Shown here piece after piece: positions 32,607 to 45,075 of a stretch of DNA of 64,000 bases (position 1 is the stretch's first letter; every line of letters begins with the position of its first letter). Source of the DNA: Dryomyza anilis (taxonomy: Eukaryota; Arthropoda; Insecta; Diptera; Dryomyzidae); NCBI GenBank assembly GCA_951804985.1, contig OX638130.1:119363593-119427592 (forward strand). Reading direction: 5' to 3'. Position numbers and translations under genes: made by a program. Under the pieces are notes generated by a model. That model was not told where the DNA came from and did no database searches. It saw nothing but the letters and a program-made list of their open reading frames with translations.

Positions 32607-34699
32607 TTTTGATAATACTGACTATCATAATAACACCTACTTTGAAATGTCCCATGTGATCTAACCTTCCCAACTGGTTAATGATATGTTGATCGGATAA
32701 ATTAAATAATTTCCATTATATATTATGACATACTTAATTTTGTATGAAGTTAGTGCAGAATTGAGACTGAAAATAGTTTTGTTTCTTCTGTAAAATTCAT
32801 GTAAGAGGTATTAAAAAATGTAGATACACGGTTTTGAAGTATCACCGACGATATACGAATCATATAGAATTGGTTTATGGAATGTCCATAGGAAAAATCG
32901 TTTTGAGTAGTGATATTTACGCACATTCAAAAAGTAATACCTGCTCTGTATAAATTATTTCATTTCACCATTTCACTATTAATATCCACAAATATTAGTA
33001 GTAACAATTGTTGTAACTTTACGAAATTTCTAAAATAATTTTTACGCATTATCGTCGTTTTAATATACTAAAAATTATTTGGTTTTACTTATTTTTGTAT
33101 AGTGTACCTCTTATGAGTATTATTTAGTTAGATTTTTGAACTTTAAATTGTTTAATGCATTTTAGTCACGTGCGCAGAGCAATGACATTTTAATTAATGC
33201 ATTAATTGACAAAAACGCGTGAGGAAAATATGTTCAGTATGGACTACAAATGCTAGAATTTTAAGTACCTACCTACACGTTTTTTTTTGTTTTTTGTCAT
33301 TAAAAGATTTATAATTTTTAATAGTTTAATTTAACATAACTGGTAACTATTGAGCGATGATTTAAAATCTCAGAAGCAGCTTAAATGAAGGTCAAAGTAA
33401 AAAGAAAAACAACTTGCGATTTCATTTGCAAAGCAAATTTGTTGTCATTAATGAAACCGGCTGCTTTATAGACGCATATTTCGAAAGCGAAATTTGAAAC
33501 TACAAAATCCCAATTTTAATAATTCCCCCATCACAAACAAATTAAATACATGTCAAACTTGTCCTTACTTTTTTTCATAAGAAATATTGGGAATTTTAAA
33601 TGTTTTGCATACTGTTATATTTTAGATTAAGGTGTTATTTCATAATAAAAAAAAATAATAATATAAATGACAAAGCAAAATGTTTTGGGGCTATTTAATT
33701 TGGGAAAATCCTATCCGGTTTTCATAGGGTAACCCTATTAGAGTAAATATAATCTTTGCCTTGTTTTGCGCTTACTATATCAGGGTTTACATTATTTAAA
33801 CAGTCAATGATGCCGATCAGTGTTAATTTATTTGTTCCTCATAAGGAATTTTAAATCGGGCAATGATAGAAATTTTATGCGAGCCTCTTAGTGCCCGATT
33901 TTTCTTAATAATGACATGATCATTTCATGAGTATAGCCCTACCAAAATTTACCAGAGATCAGATATAATTATTAATATTTATTTCCATTTGGTTTTTCAC
34001 GGAAAGATATTATTTTTTCAAAAAATATAAATGGCTTTGTTTGAGAGATAATTTTTATTTAAAAAAATGGTTGAGATACAGTTTTTTCGAAAATTTCCGA
34101 ACATTGTTATGTCAAATATATATATTTTTTTTTGAAAATGGTGATTTCGATCTTGCGTTGTTTATGTTGACCAAACATTTTCTTACAACATTTTTTTTCG
34201 ATAAATATAGTTACAGTTAGGGTCTATTTGGAACACCCAATGACATACAGGGTGGTTTCAAAATTTAGATTAGAAGAATTGATATATATTTAATATTTAA
34301 TTATAACTTCTACAATTTATTGACCAGAGCAAACATATTACTTTCATTTTACAGAAAATCGATCATAGTTTCCAGTAAAATTTTAAAATTGGCATTTTAT
34401 GTAGTGCGCTATGAGAATTTTCCCATCAAATTAAAAAAATTAAATATTTTATTACAACTTTTTTTATAAACCTCAGTTTTTCTCGAAATTTTGTTTTGTT
34501 TGTTTTGTTTATATTTTTTATTATTTGAATGTATCATAGTGTAATAAATAATTCTTTAATATACAATTTTTTCGCACTTACCGTTTTCCTTGCGGAGCAC
34601 TCCTTATAGTGCTCTCTAAATTCTAAAATTCCTCAAAATACAATTTTATTTTAAAAAACAATATTTAGTTTTAAAATAATTCTTTTTTATGCCATTTAT
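32607..34699. other. Intergenic non-coding sequence
   Basis: AT-rich sequence. One perfect 10-bp inverted repeat, AAATCGGGCA (33853-33862) and TGCCCGATTT (33892-33901), and a small dyad ATAGGGTAACCCTAT near 33727 may belong to a decayed MITE. No gene or other feature was seen. Confidence 0.45.
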
Positions 34700-35860
34700 T
34701 TACACAATTTTTATGTAGAATAGTTATTTTTGTCAGAGTTAACATTTTATACGACATATTTCAAACAGACAAAGACGGAGTTTGTATCTATAGCTATAGA
34801 CCTCCCAAAATATTCCATTTATCTGTGTGTTTGCCGTAAAAATATGAAATAAACCTAAAAATGCCAGAAATTTTATCTCTGATGTTGTCTACTTATTATT
34901 TGTCGTCCTCAAAATATGCCTACATTCGGCCTTTAAAAACCGACAACATTTGAAAAATAAAAGGATTATTGTTTTAAGTATAAAAAGTGCATAAGCAATT
35001 TTTTGACAGGGTCGATGCGGGTTAGAAACAGTTCTTCGGTTAATTTTAAGCAGTGAAAACGAGAGTTCGAATCAAAACTTTTCTCTATTTTGCACATACC
35101 CTAAATTCTCCGAAAACTGCTTTGAAAAATTTTTCAAAATCCTATATACTCCCCCTAATAATATTTTATCTGTGTGTATTCCCAAAATATTACAGAAAAT
35201 TCATATAAATTTTGTCTTGGGGAGTTAACAACCCGATGTTGAATTTGTTGCATTGTTCTGAAATATTTGTGGCATATTTTCGGCAAACACACTGGTAATT
35301 GAAAGATTTGGGAAATTGTATGACAGTTTATCAAATTTTTTTGAATATCGAAGTCAAATTCCGAGTATATTTTGTGTATGCGAAGGATATAGGCAGATTT
35401 TGATAAAAACTTTGCTTTTGAATTTCGATAAAATGTTTCTAAACTGCCCTGAGCCTGCCAAAAATTTGACTTGGGTAGTTTTATGGTAATTGGAAGATTT
35501 TAAAAATTGTATGGCAGGTTATCAAATTTTGTTATCGAAGTCAGATTCCCGGTATATTTTGGGTATGGTTAGGACATAGGCAGATTTTGATATAAACTTT
35601 GCTTTTGTCTTTCGATAAAATCTTTCTAAACTGCCCTGAGCCTGCTAAAAATTTGTTTTGGGTAGTTTTTTGAAATTCAAAAGTCACATTATCTTCATAT
35701 TTTTTGGAACGTACAGAAAATATGCGGCTGCTTTTGATACAAACTCTGCCTTTGTCTGCTTAAAATGTTACGCAAAAAAGGTTTCTTAACTGCCATGAGG
35801 CTGCCAAAAATTGTGTGCAGTATACGATTTCCATAAACTTCAATTTATACGTCTTCACTT
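34700..35860. repeat. Dispersed AAACTGCC repeat family, partly tandem
   Basis: The phrase AAACTGCCCTGAGCCTGCC occurs at 35441 and (with one change) 35628, 187 bp apart; a related AACTGCCATGAGGCTGCC lies at about 35788. Each is preceded by a 'tttgtct.tcgataaaat' stretch. 34740-34900 contains CCAAAATATTCCATTTATCTG and TTTGCCG..AAATATG, found again at 37.7, 39.95 and 56.97 kb. Nature unknown; no coding capacity. Confidence 0.6.
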
Positions 35861-37430
35861 GCCGTTAATACAAACAAAATTTACCCGAGAAATGACAGAC
35901 ATTTACTTTCCACAAAATGCTGAATTTGAACAACAGTTTTGCAGGTTCAACTGCATTGAGAAACCATATTTCGAAAGAATTTAAGAAAATAAAGGCGTAA
36001 TTTTGTGAAATGATTTGAATTTTGATTTGGTATACCTTATATTTGGTATACCCAATATTTCATTTCGAAAAATATCACATTATTTATAGAATGTTGGCTG
36101 TTTCACCTCATATTTCTTTGAGTTTTTACAAATATTTTATTTTTTGGGATAGGTTTTGGAAATATTTTGCTTTTTTTGGTATATAATGTTATTCTTTTAG
36201 TGGTACTTTAATTGGGGGTTATTTTGTATGAACCGACTTTAGTCTATTTTGAGCAGCAATAATTTGAATCTAAAAACAAAAACACATAAAAATCTGCTGA
36301 AAATTCCATGAATTTTAAGAACACAGAACAGGTTACAATTTGTGCTTAAAATTAAATCGGGTTTAAAATTAGAATGCAAACGATCTGCAGTTTAATTGGT
36401 TTCCTGCTCAGGGGTGGCTATATGTGAGACGTCATTTGAATAAAACAGCAATAAAAATCAATATAAAAAAAGGTAGAAAAAAATTGACATCTGTTGTTGG
36501 ACAGATGGACAGACAGACATGATTGGATAAAAGAACGACTTGAATAAAAGTTGCTATAATTATTGAAGCCACGCTATTCAAAGCCACTGCTCGAGCTTTT
36601 GTCTTGGCAAAACAAAGTGACCAGATGTGGCCGCCTGCAAACAAAAGCCAGCTTTTAATTAATGCCAATCAATGTTGCCAGGCATGCGTTTCCAAACATT
36701 TTCATAGCTAATGAATTCTTGGCATGACTAGCAATTCTTTTCAGTTGATATTCCTAGAGTTTAGTTCAATTAAAAGTTTTCAAGAATACCATTGAGCTCG
36801 TGCATGTGCTGTGCTACGCAAGTTCAGAGTTGCCAGCACAGTCTTCGCAAATCCAAAACCAAAAACTTTAGTCGAGAATTCTGTGCATAGTGTCCATTAT
36901 TGTTTTAATAAAAACAATTGTTGGTTTTTTTGTTGTTGTTGTTTTATTTATTTGTTTTAGTGCGAGATATATTTGTATTTGCTTGGGCAAATATTTTAAA
37001 TGGCACTTTAATTGAATTTACATTTTAATTGGTTTGTTTTTGATGATGATAATGCTGCTGATGCTGCTGACGATGTTGATGATGACATGGCCGACTCCAT
37101 AACAGCTTCTTCACCTGCCAGCGGCTGTCAGCTGCTGTCCGTCGCATATGGCCTGCTCTTGTCATGCAAATTGGCAGCGCTTCCAGTACCAGAGTTGACA
37201 GCTGCTGCTGCTGTTTCTGCCACAAATGCCACAAATTAATCTGCATTAATTGCGTGCAGCGCAGCGCAGCACAATTCAAATGTTGATTTTCGGCTGAGAA
37301 CTTCATAGTTGAGTAGTTCGAAGCAAACATATTAATTATTAAATTAAGCAAATCTCTGCTGAAAACTTTTCTTCGTTAAAGTTATATTTGAAGCATATTT
37401 TAAGATAGCTCTTAAATATATTAATAAATC
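35861..37430. other. Intergenic non-coding sequence, partly unique
   Basis: 36420-37350 is non-repetitive and less AT-rich. It has GATGATGATAATGCTGCTGATG and CAGCTGCTGCTG tracts around 37040-37215 that give low-complexity frames on both strands (37012-37239 plus, 37025-37351 minus). No splice-supported coding exon was found. Confidence 0.45.
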
Positions 37431-37945
37431 AGAAAACTGCCAGGACAATATTTCTGGTATTTTTAGGTATATTTTAGGCATATAGATAAATGGAATATTT
37501 TGGGAAAAGTATAGCAGCCCTAGACACATTTTGTGCAGGGTCGAGGCAGTTTAGAAACATTTTTTTCGACATATTTCAAACAAACAAAGGCAGAGTCTGT
37601 ATCACAAGCTGTATATTTTCTGTCTGTTTCCAAAATATTCCTCGAATCTGCCATTAAAATTCCACAAAATTGTTCAATCTGCTATCTGTTTTTAGCTAGT
37701 TCCCAAAATATTCCATTTATCTGTTTGTTTGCCCGAAATATGCCGGAAATATTTCGAAAAAATGCCAAACGTTATGTCTCAGGAGGTTGTGCAATTTCAA
37801 TGGCAGATTCACGGTATATTTCAGAACGGGCGATAACAGACAGCTTGTGCTACAAACTTCACTTTTATTTATTCGACATACGTCGAACAAATGTTTTTAA
37901 ACTGCTTCGACTCTGGGTGAGAACAAAAAATTTTTGGATTTAAAA
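37431..37945. repeat. Copy of the AAACTGCC dispersed repeat, with inverted arms
   Basis: TAGATAAATGGAATATTTTGGG (about 37482-37503) and CCCAAAATATTCCATTTATCTG (about 37702-37723) are inverted copies of the family word. 37544-37610 and 37850-37910 carry the GCAGTTTAGAAACATTTTTTTC / AAATGTTTTTAAACTGCTTC pair in opposite directions. The structure is therefore inverted-repeat-like, in contrast to the direct copies at 35 kb. The 136-residue plus frame 37533-37943 runs through it and is not supported as a gene. Confidence 0.55.
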
Positions 37946-37989
37946 AAATGATTTAGAAACCGGAGTCGTTTTCTAGAACTGTTCGAACA

Positions 37990-39010
37990 AATGCAGACTG
38001 TTGGGACATATCAGAACTGTGTCAAGACTGGAATGATAATTATGTTACAAGCCTGTATTCCAGGCTTGTACCCTGTCTTGTTGACAAATTTTGTGCCAGA
38101 CTTAATTCTCAGTCTTGTGCCAACATTGTGTTTTAGGCCTGTGCCAAGACTGTGTCAAGGCTGGAATGATAACTATGTTACAAGCCTGTAATTCAGGATT
38201 GTACCAAGGCTTGTGGCCCAGGCTTGTACCAAGGCTTGTGCCTCAGTTTTGAAACAAGACATTAGACCCAGACTTGCGACAATCCTTGTAATATGCCTGA
38301 AGATTCATGCTATTGGGCATGGGCATTGCATTAAGTTGAGTCTGTAGATAAATAAATATGTAAGAGGTTAACAATCAATTTACCAGTAATACATACGTTA
38401 ATTTGCAGACTTGTTGTTCAGACAACTCCAAATAGTTGAGTTTCTCGAATATATTTTTTGACGTTTAAAAAATCGTCAACAAACATTTTGTTTTTCATCA
38501 GATAAGTGTTCTTTAACATGGAAACAACACAAAAATGTCACCATAGTAAACATTAATTTACTCAAGTCAAAGTCGGTGCACACGCATAACTAGGCATGGG
38601 ACGAAAAGTTGTCGAGACGAAATTTTGAATTTCCGTGGCGGTTTGGATAATTTGACATTTTTCATATGTGGCTCAATATTGTGTCAGCCTTGTGTCAATA
38701 TTGGTATACCGAGGCCTGTGTGGAGACCCAGAATGAAAATTGTGCCAGGCTTGTGACTAACCTAAACTAACAAGGCCTGTGTAAAGCCTGGGAGTGACGA
38801 TTGTCCCAGACTTGTGTCTAAACTAAAGTAACGAGGCGTGTTTGAAATCTGGGAATGATGAATGTTCCAAGCATGTGTCTAGCTTGATATATCCAGGCCT
38901 GTGTGGAGTATGTGACTAACGATTGTGCCAGCCTTGCGTCTGAGTCGGTATACCAAGCCTTGGTAGTCAAGCTTGTAACAAGCCTGGCACTTTTGTTGCA
39001 GCCTGGAAAT
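37990..39010 (+). repeat. Degenerate GGCCTGTG / AGGCTTGTG repeat clusters
   Basis: Cluster 1 (37990-38300): TGTGTCAAGACTGGAATGATAA at about 38018 recurs at about 38151, 133 bp later. Cluster 2 (38660-39010): AGGCCTGTGT words at about 38713, 38782 and 38897, and AGGCGTGTTT at about 38834, with TGTGCCAG.CTTG between them. The clusters are separated by about 360 bp of unique AT-rich sequence. No coding potential. Confidence 0.65.
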
Positions 39011-41054
39011 TCCTACCTGGGATATATCATTTTTCATACTCTATATAAATATTTTGGCAGGCTAAATGATGATGAATATTATTTTTTGTAAAATAGTGTC
39101 AAGAAAATTAATATCTTGAAAAACCAAACCAAATAACACTCCTGTCGCTGAAAATGCAACGAGTACAGTGAGTGCAGTGGGTGAGGTGAGTAAAATACTA
39201 CAATACTTTCATAGATAATTGCCTTTGGCACTTAAATGAGAGGACGAAAATTGAAAAACAACAACAAATCAGTCGATCGGCGTTCAACGGCAGTAGGTGT
39301 CTATGTATTCAAAAAAATAAATAATAAAATGTGTACAACAAAAAACAACATATTGATCAAAAAGAAATATTTATAACAAACATTTTATTATTCGAAAAAT
39401 TTAACTATGTAATAAAAAAAAAATATTTTGTAATTATAAGATATTCTTATTTCTTTTTTATTTTATTTTTCTATATATTTTAATACAAATAAAAATTTAA
39501 TATCATTAAAAATTCACGAAAAAAAAGTAAAATTTATAGAAAGCTCAATGTCCAGTGCAGTGCATTCCAGTTTTCAATTTGTATGGCACACCAACACAGA
39601 CTGTGCACTGCACCTTTGCCTTGTGATTTGTTTTGACACTACTTCTGTTTGGTTGTTATGTGCAACACAATCATTGGGTTTTCACGCATAGAGTCGGAAA
39701 CAGTACATGTCTTGAAATAAAATCAATAGTTTAAACATTAGAAAAAAGACAGAATTTATTTAAAACAAAAACACTATAAAGTTTTTAGGTTTAGGATTGA
39801 GCAATTCAAAAATATTTTTTCGAAAGATTTCAAGTAGACAAAGGTGTTGTTTGTATCAAAAGTTGTCTATTAACTGCCCGTGAATCTGCCATTGAAATTT
39901 CACAAAATTTTACAAGCTGCTATACACTTCTCAAAATATTACATTAATCTGCCTTTTGTATATTGCTGAAATATGACAGATATGTTGTCTCGGAAAGTGA
40001 CAAAAAAATATTTTTAAATCTCATTTATTTATTTATTATTTTGTTATTTAAATATATAATAAAAATAATTATTTTTATTGCAAATTTATATTTATATGTT
40101 AATTGCAAAATTATACAAATAAATAAATAAATAAATAAATAAATAAATATATTAAAATGATTTTCATCAAACCAACAGTAATTTGGGAGAATTGATTTAA
40201 AGTCAATTGCGGTTATATATTTCAGTGTTAACCGCAGCTCAATTGCAAAATGTCCGAAATCTCTGTTCGTTCGCTTGAAATAATCGCGTAAAATGCATGC
40301 GGGTGGATTTAACTGAAATCATATATAAAAAAAAAAACAAAAAACAACAATCTCCAAATACACTTCTGGAAAAATGCTTCAACGTGTAGCGGTTGTAATA
40401 AATACGTAGAGCGCATAAGAAGGGCGAACTGCGATTTCAACCATCATCAACAAACAAACTGCAGCCAGCAGCAACTACAACAAGTTGCCAGCAGCAACTA
40501 CAACAAGTAGCCAGCAGCAACTACAACAAACAGTAGCAGTAACAACAGCAACATACAACCAGCAGCAAATGCCAGCAACCATTGCAGTCGAAGCAGAAGA
40601 TGACGCCACAGAGGCAACAGCAGCACCATCAGATGATAACAAGCAGCAACAACAGCACCGAAAAATATGCAACGAGGTATGCGCAGACAAACCTGAGGCA
40701 GCGGCAGCAGCATTGCAGACTATATTTATTTGACAGGTATTCGCCTTCGTCCGTACTTTGTAGGGCCGAGCCATCTAGCCACCCATTCGCCACTGTCGTC
40801 GCCACCACGCCCCCGCATGACCAACCACATATTTGTTCATCGCACGGTTTCTCGTTTACATTGTCCCTCAGATTATCCCTCACTTTGTCTACGACTACGG
40901 CAAATAATATCTCTCTTACTTCGTTTACACTCAGAGAATTTTGCCTTAAATATGCGAAACAGATTTGACGACATTAGTTTTTTAATTAAGGGTAACAGAA
41001 TGAATGTTACTAATCAACGAAAAAAAAGTATATATCAGTTATTCGATGAGGCCA
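39011..41054. other. Intergenic sequence with repeat fragments and a CAG/CAA tract
   Basis: A 10-bp inverted repeat GTGCAGTGCA / TGCACTGCAC lies at 39555-39564 and 39604-39613. 39791-40010 is another fragment of the AAACTGCC family. An (AAAT)n microsatellite lies at 40116-40149. 40440-40720 is CAGCAACTACAACA-rich and yields Gln/Thr or Cys/Val frames on both strands. 40740-40960 is the least AT-rich unique stretch here, with no domain in any frame. Confidence 0.45.
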
Positions 41055-41875
41055 TCTATATATATAAAACTCTTGGTCCGTCTGTCTGTCAGTAATTCTG
41101 TCTGTTTGTTCCAGCATCACGTCTAAACCGCTGAACCGATCTGACTGAAATTTAGCACGAGGATACTATGCAGTCCGGAGGGTGATATAGGCTATACATG
41201 GGAGGGATACAAACATTCAAAACTATATAACTCGGTACTTACTTCAGCTAAGAAAATGAAATCAAAAACACAAAAACAAAAGTAAAAGCACAAGAAAAAA
41301 CACAAAACAAACAGTATACGAATAAAAAACAAAAGTAAAACAAAAACCAAACGCACAAAATCAAAAACGCTAAAACACAAAAACCAAAAACGCAGAAACA
41401 AAATTAAAAACAAAACACAAAAAAAAGCAAAAATATAAAAATACAAGCAAAGTCTCAAAGAAAAACCAAAAAAAACATAAACAAACATAAAAAGCTAAAT
41501 CAAAATCAAAACACACAAAAATAAAAGCAAAAATAACAAATCAAAAAAAAAACACACAATCAAAAACAAAATCAAAACCAAAAACCGAATAAAAACACAA
41601 AAAATGCAGTTTAAAAAAAAAAACTAAAACACGAAAGCAAAACAAACAAAATTACAGCAAAAACCGAGATATAACTCGGTACTTACACCAGCTAAGAAGA
41701 TGAAATCAAAAAACTCAAATACAAAAAAATAATACAAAAGCAAAAACACAATATCAAAAACACTAATACAAAAGTAAAAGCACAATCAAAAACACAAAAA
41801 TAAAACAAAAAAACAAACGCACAAAATCAAAAACGCTAAAGCACAAAAAACAAAAACGCAGAAACAAAAGCAAAA

Positions 41876-42774
41876 GTTTTTCAGTAAGAGCCGCTACAAA
41901 AGTTTTTTTAAATAAAACAAAAACGGTTTTGGATATCAATGAAATTCTTTATTCCTGTAAAAGTACGTTTGATGCCATTATGTATGGAACTCGATTTCTT
42001 TTTCATGGCCACCACGGGCACGCTTGCAGAAGTCCAGACGCTGAACCCAATTTTCGACGGTTTTCAAGCATAAATCGGCCGATACTGCTGCAATTTCACG
42101 TTTGATATTCGTACGAAGTTCATCAATCGTCGCTGGCTTGTTGGCATAGACCATAGACTTGACGTAGTCCCACAGGAAATAGACTAACGGCGTCAAATCG
42201 CACGACCGAGGCGGCCAATAGACTGGATCATTTCGTGAGATAACACTTTCTCCAATAAATTGGTTGTGGCATTCGCTGTGTGGCTTGTGGCGCCGTCCTG
42301 TTGGAACCACATGTCCTCCAAGTCCATATCATCCAACTGGGGCCAAAAATATTCGGTTATCATTGAACGGTAGCGACCCCATTCACAGTAACGTGCCAGT
42401 CTTTATCATCACGGAAGATGTACGGCCCAATGACGCCGCCGGCCCATAAACCGCACCAAACCGTAATTTTTTCGGGATGCAATGATGACTCATGGAGTAC
42501 GTGTGGATTGCTGTCTGACCTATAATGCATATTTTGTTTATTGACGAAGCCATTCAGTCAGAAATGAGCCACATCGCTGCAGATGATTTTTCTAATATTT
42601 TCTACCTAATTTCGGTAGTAAATTTTAATAATTTCGACTTGTTGTTGGCTCGTATATCTTTCCATTATGAAATAGCAAACTTTACTGAAGAGAAATGTCA
42701 AAAGAACGGGAAGAAATATGGCGTCGTTTGCTGTTTCTGTCGCTCTACTTTTGTAGCGTCCCTGTTGAAAAACC
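41876..42774 (-). mobile_element. Broken Tc1/mariner-superfamily transposon
   Basis: Inverted ends: GTTTTTCAGTAAGAGCCGCTA at the left and, read inward from the right, GGTTTTTCAACAGGGACGCTA, both continuing CAAAAGT. At about 900 bp it is shorter than a complete element. The minus strand encodes the C-terminal two thirds of a transposase with frameshifts (see the pseudogene entry). The DNA-binding N-terminal part is missing between about 42600 and the right end. It is nested in the CAAAA array of the Helitron-like element, so it inserted later. Confidence 0.8.
41978..42600 (-). pseudogene. Mariner-like transposase fragment, frameshifted, third catalytic Asp lost
   Basis: A DDE/D transposase would cut and paste the element. 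Pieces in three frames on the minus strand read, in order: CSDVAHF, then a stop, then LNGFVNKQN (about 42578-42530); HPEKITVWCGLWAGGVIGPY (about 42480-42420); TEYFWPQLDDMDLEDMWFQQ followed by DGA (about 42355-42285); YWPPRSCDLTPLVYFLWDYV and the C-terminal end to 41978. The first catalytic Asp (SDVAHF) and the second (QQDGA) are present. The third, expected in PL(D)YFLW, is Val. One in-frame stop and at least two frameshifts make it inactive. In intact relatives known to me, the second and third Asp lie about 41 residues apart, which suggests a DD41D-type mariner; the deletion here prevents direct counting. Confidence 0.85.
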
Positions 42775-43378
42775 CTTTAAAAACATGACACAAAACAAAA
42801 AAAAAAAAAAAGCTGCAAAAATATTAAAATAAAAGCAAAGACGCAAAGCAAAGGAAAAACAAAACAAAAATTAAAATAAAAAGCAAAATTAAAACACACA
42901 AAAGCAAAAACATAAAAATAATAGCAAAATTACAAAACCAAAAGAAAAAACACACAGTCAAAAACAAAATCAAAACCAAAAACTGAATAAAAAACGCAAA
43001 AATGCAAAAACCAAAAACAAAATTAAATCTTACAAACAACAAAAAAAAAAACAAAAAAAAGCAAAAACAGAGATATAACGCGGTACTTATACCAAAAGAA
43101 GATGAAAGCAGAAACACAAACTAAAACAACAGCAAACTAATAAAAAACAAGAGTAAATCAAAAAACAAACGCACAAAATCAAAAACGCTAAAACACAAAA
43201 CCAAAAACGCCGAAACAAAATCAAAATTAAATCCAAACACACAAAAAAAAGCAAAAATATAAAAGCATAGATTCAAAGGAAAAATAAAATAAAATGTAAA
43301 ATAAAAACAGACAAAAGCAAAAATACAAACCAAAAGAAAAAACACAAAATCAAAATCAAAACCAAAAAACGCAAAAAT

Positions 43379-44069
43379 ATTATATTGAAATTTACGAAAT
43401 CTAATCTAATTCTCTGCGTGTGCTTGTATTCAAAGTCTGCATTCGATCATCTCTCATTTTGCATATTTGGTTTGCATACTTTCAGGTGCTGCCGCTTCTG
43501 AAGCTGCCTGTGGAAGTTGCCGGCAGAGGGCGTACGCTTCGCCGCGCGTTTATCCAATTTTCAGCATAATCATATCATTATCAATAAATTTCAGCGCCAC
43601 ACGCACACAATATCCATTCACATACACACACACACATACAGACAGATATTACTTATGCTATTTACAAAATATTTTTGAAGAAATTATTTTCATTCTCAGT
43701 TCTGCGATGCGATGTTGCCAATGCCGTTGCTTCCGCTGTCTCACTCATGTGAAGCACGTGATTTATTCTGAATCAGTTACAGTTCAGTAATAAGCGCACA
43801 CACGCACACAGAGAGACAGTGGAATGGACAGACAGACACAGATATTCAGTGAAATTTGTAAAAGGATTCTTCCAGGTGCAAAATTTCGGCTGCATAAATT
43901 GCTTGTTTCGCATTTAAATCAAGTAAATATATTAATGTAATTGTTTGTAACTGAATTACAAATACACACACAAAAACACATACACTACTGCAACTGCATA
44001 TAATAAATCAACACATCGATGACATGCCATGTTTTAAAGGACACGGAAGAAAAATGGCTTTAATTATTA
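43379..44069. other. Intergenic sequence, unique
   Basis: 43440-43570 is moderately GC-rich and non-repetitive, with a pyrimidine-rich ACTTTCAG at about 43477-43484 that looks like a splice acceptor. The frame after it (43467-43790) has no domain. CA-rich microsatellites lie at about 43605-43640 and 43796-43830. Nothing is firmly supported. Confidence 0.45.
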
Positions 44070-45075
44070 AAAAATTAAATTTTAAGTGAAAAATTGAAGT
44101 TTTAGTGACAAATTGATTTTTTAGTGAAATATTGAATTTTTAGTGAAATATTGAATTTTTAGTGAAAAATTGAATTTTTAGTGAAAAGTTGAATTTTTAG
44201 TGAAAAATTGAATTTTTAGTGAAAAATTGAATTTTTAGTGAAAAATTGAATTTTTAGTGAAAAATTTAATTTTTAGTGAAAAATTTAATTTTTAGTGAAA
44301 AATTGAATTTATAGTGAAAAATTGAATTTTTAGTGAAAAATTGAATTTTTAGTGAAAAATTGAATTTTTAGTGAAAATTTGAATTTTTAGCGAAAAATTC
44401 AATTATTAGTGAAAAATTGAATTTTTAGTGTAAATTGAATTTTTAGTGAAAAATTGAATTTTTAGTGAAAAATTGAATTTTTAGTGAAAAATTGAATTTT
44501 TAGTGAAAAATTGAATTTTTAGTGAAAAATTGAATTTTTAGTGAAAAATTGAATTTTTAGTGAAAAATTTAATTTTTAGTGAAAAATTTAATTTTTAGTG
44601 AAAAATTGAATTTATAGTGAAAAATTGAATTTTTAGTGAAAAATTGAATTTTTAGTGAAAAATTGAATTTTTAGTGAAAATTTGAATTTTTAGCGAAAAA
44701 TTCAATTATTAGTGAAAAATTGAATTTTTAGTGTAAATTGAATTTTTAGTGAAAAATTGAATTTTTAGTGAAAAATTGAATTTTTAGTGAAAAATTGAAT
44801 TTTTAGTGAAAAATTGAATTTTTAGTGAAAAATTGAATTTTTAGTGAAAAATTGAATTTTTAGTGAAAAATTGAATTTTTTAGTGAAAAATTGAATTTTT
44901 AGTGAAAAATTGAATTTTTAGTGAAAAATTGAATTTTTTAGTGAAAAATTGAATTTTTAGTGAAAAATTAAATTTTTAGTTAAAAATTGAATTTTTAATG
45001 AACATTTGAATTTTAAATAAAAATATTAAATTTATAATAAAAAATTAAATTTTTAATGATTTCTTGTAGTGAAGA
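44070..45075 (-). repeat. 19-bp satellite array C, inverted orientation
   Basis: About 53 units of TTTTTAGTGAAAAATTGAA, the reverse complement of the arrays at 3.1 and 19.9 kb. A variant block (AATTTAATTTTTAG twice, GAATTTATAG, TAGCGAAAAATTCAATTATT, AGTGTAAATTG) occurs twice, with the TAGCG landmark at 44389 and 44692, 303 bp apart. That is 16 units minus the one base lost in the AGTGTAAATTG unit. The right edge decays after about 44960. Confidence 0.97.

Larger units (their letters stand above)
41055..43378 (+). mobile_element. Helitron-like element with CAAAA-type arrays, interrupted by a mariner
   Basis: Starts TCTATATATATAAAACTCTT and continues with GTCCGTCTGTCTGTCAG and AACCGCTGAACCGATCTGAC, matching the copy at 48066. 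It is followed by A/C-rich arrays at about 41250-41870 and 42785-43375 (CAAAAACACAAAAGCAAAA words). These are punctuated by TATAACTCGGTACTTAC..CAGCTAAGA at 41226 and 41670, and by a related stretch at 43073. A broken mariner sits inside the array at 41876-42774. The 3' end with CTAG was not found, so the right limit is approximate. Class assignment rests on the 5' TC start and on the partner copy at 29.6 kb. Confidence 0.45.

Noticed and set aside
40485..40968. Gln/Thr-rich and Arg/Ser-rich overlapping frames on both strands
   Set aside because: The first part is a CAG/CAA repeat. The rest has no recognisable domain, no consensus splice context, and competing frames of equal quality.
43467..43790. 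107-codon plus frame preceded by an acceptor-like TTTCAG
   Set aside because: It includes a CA microsatellite and has no domain; a single AG after pyrimidines is common by chance.
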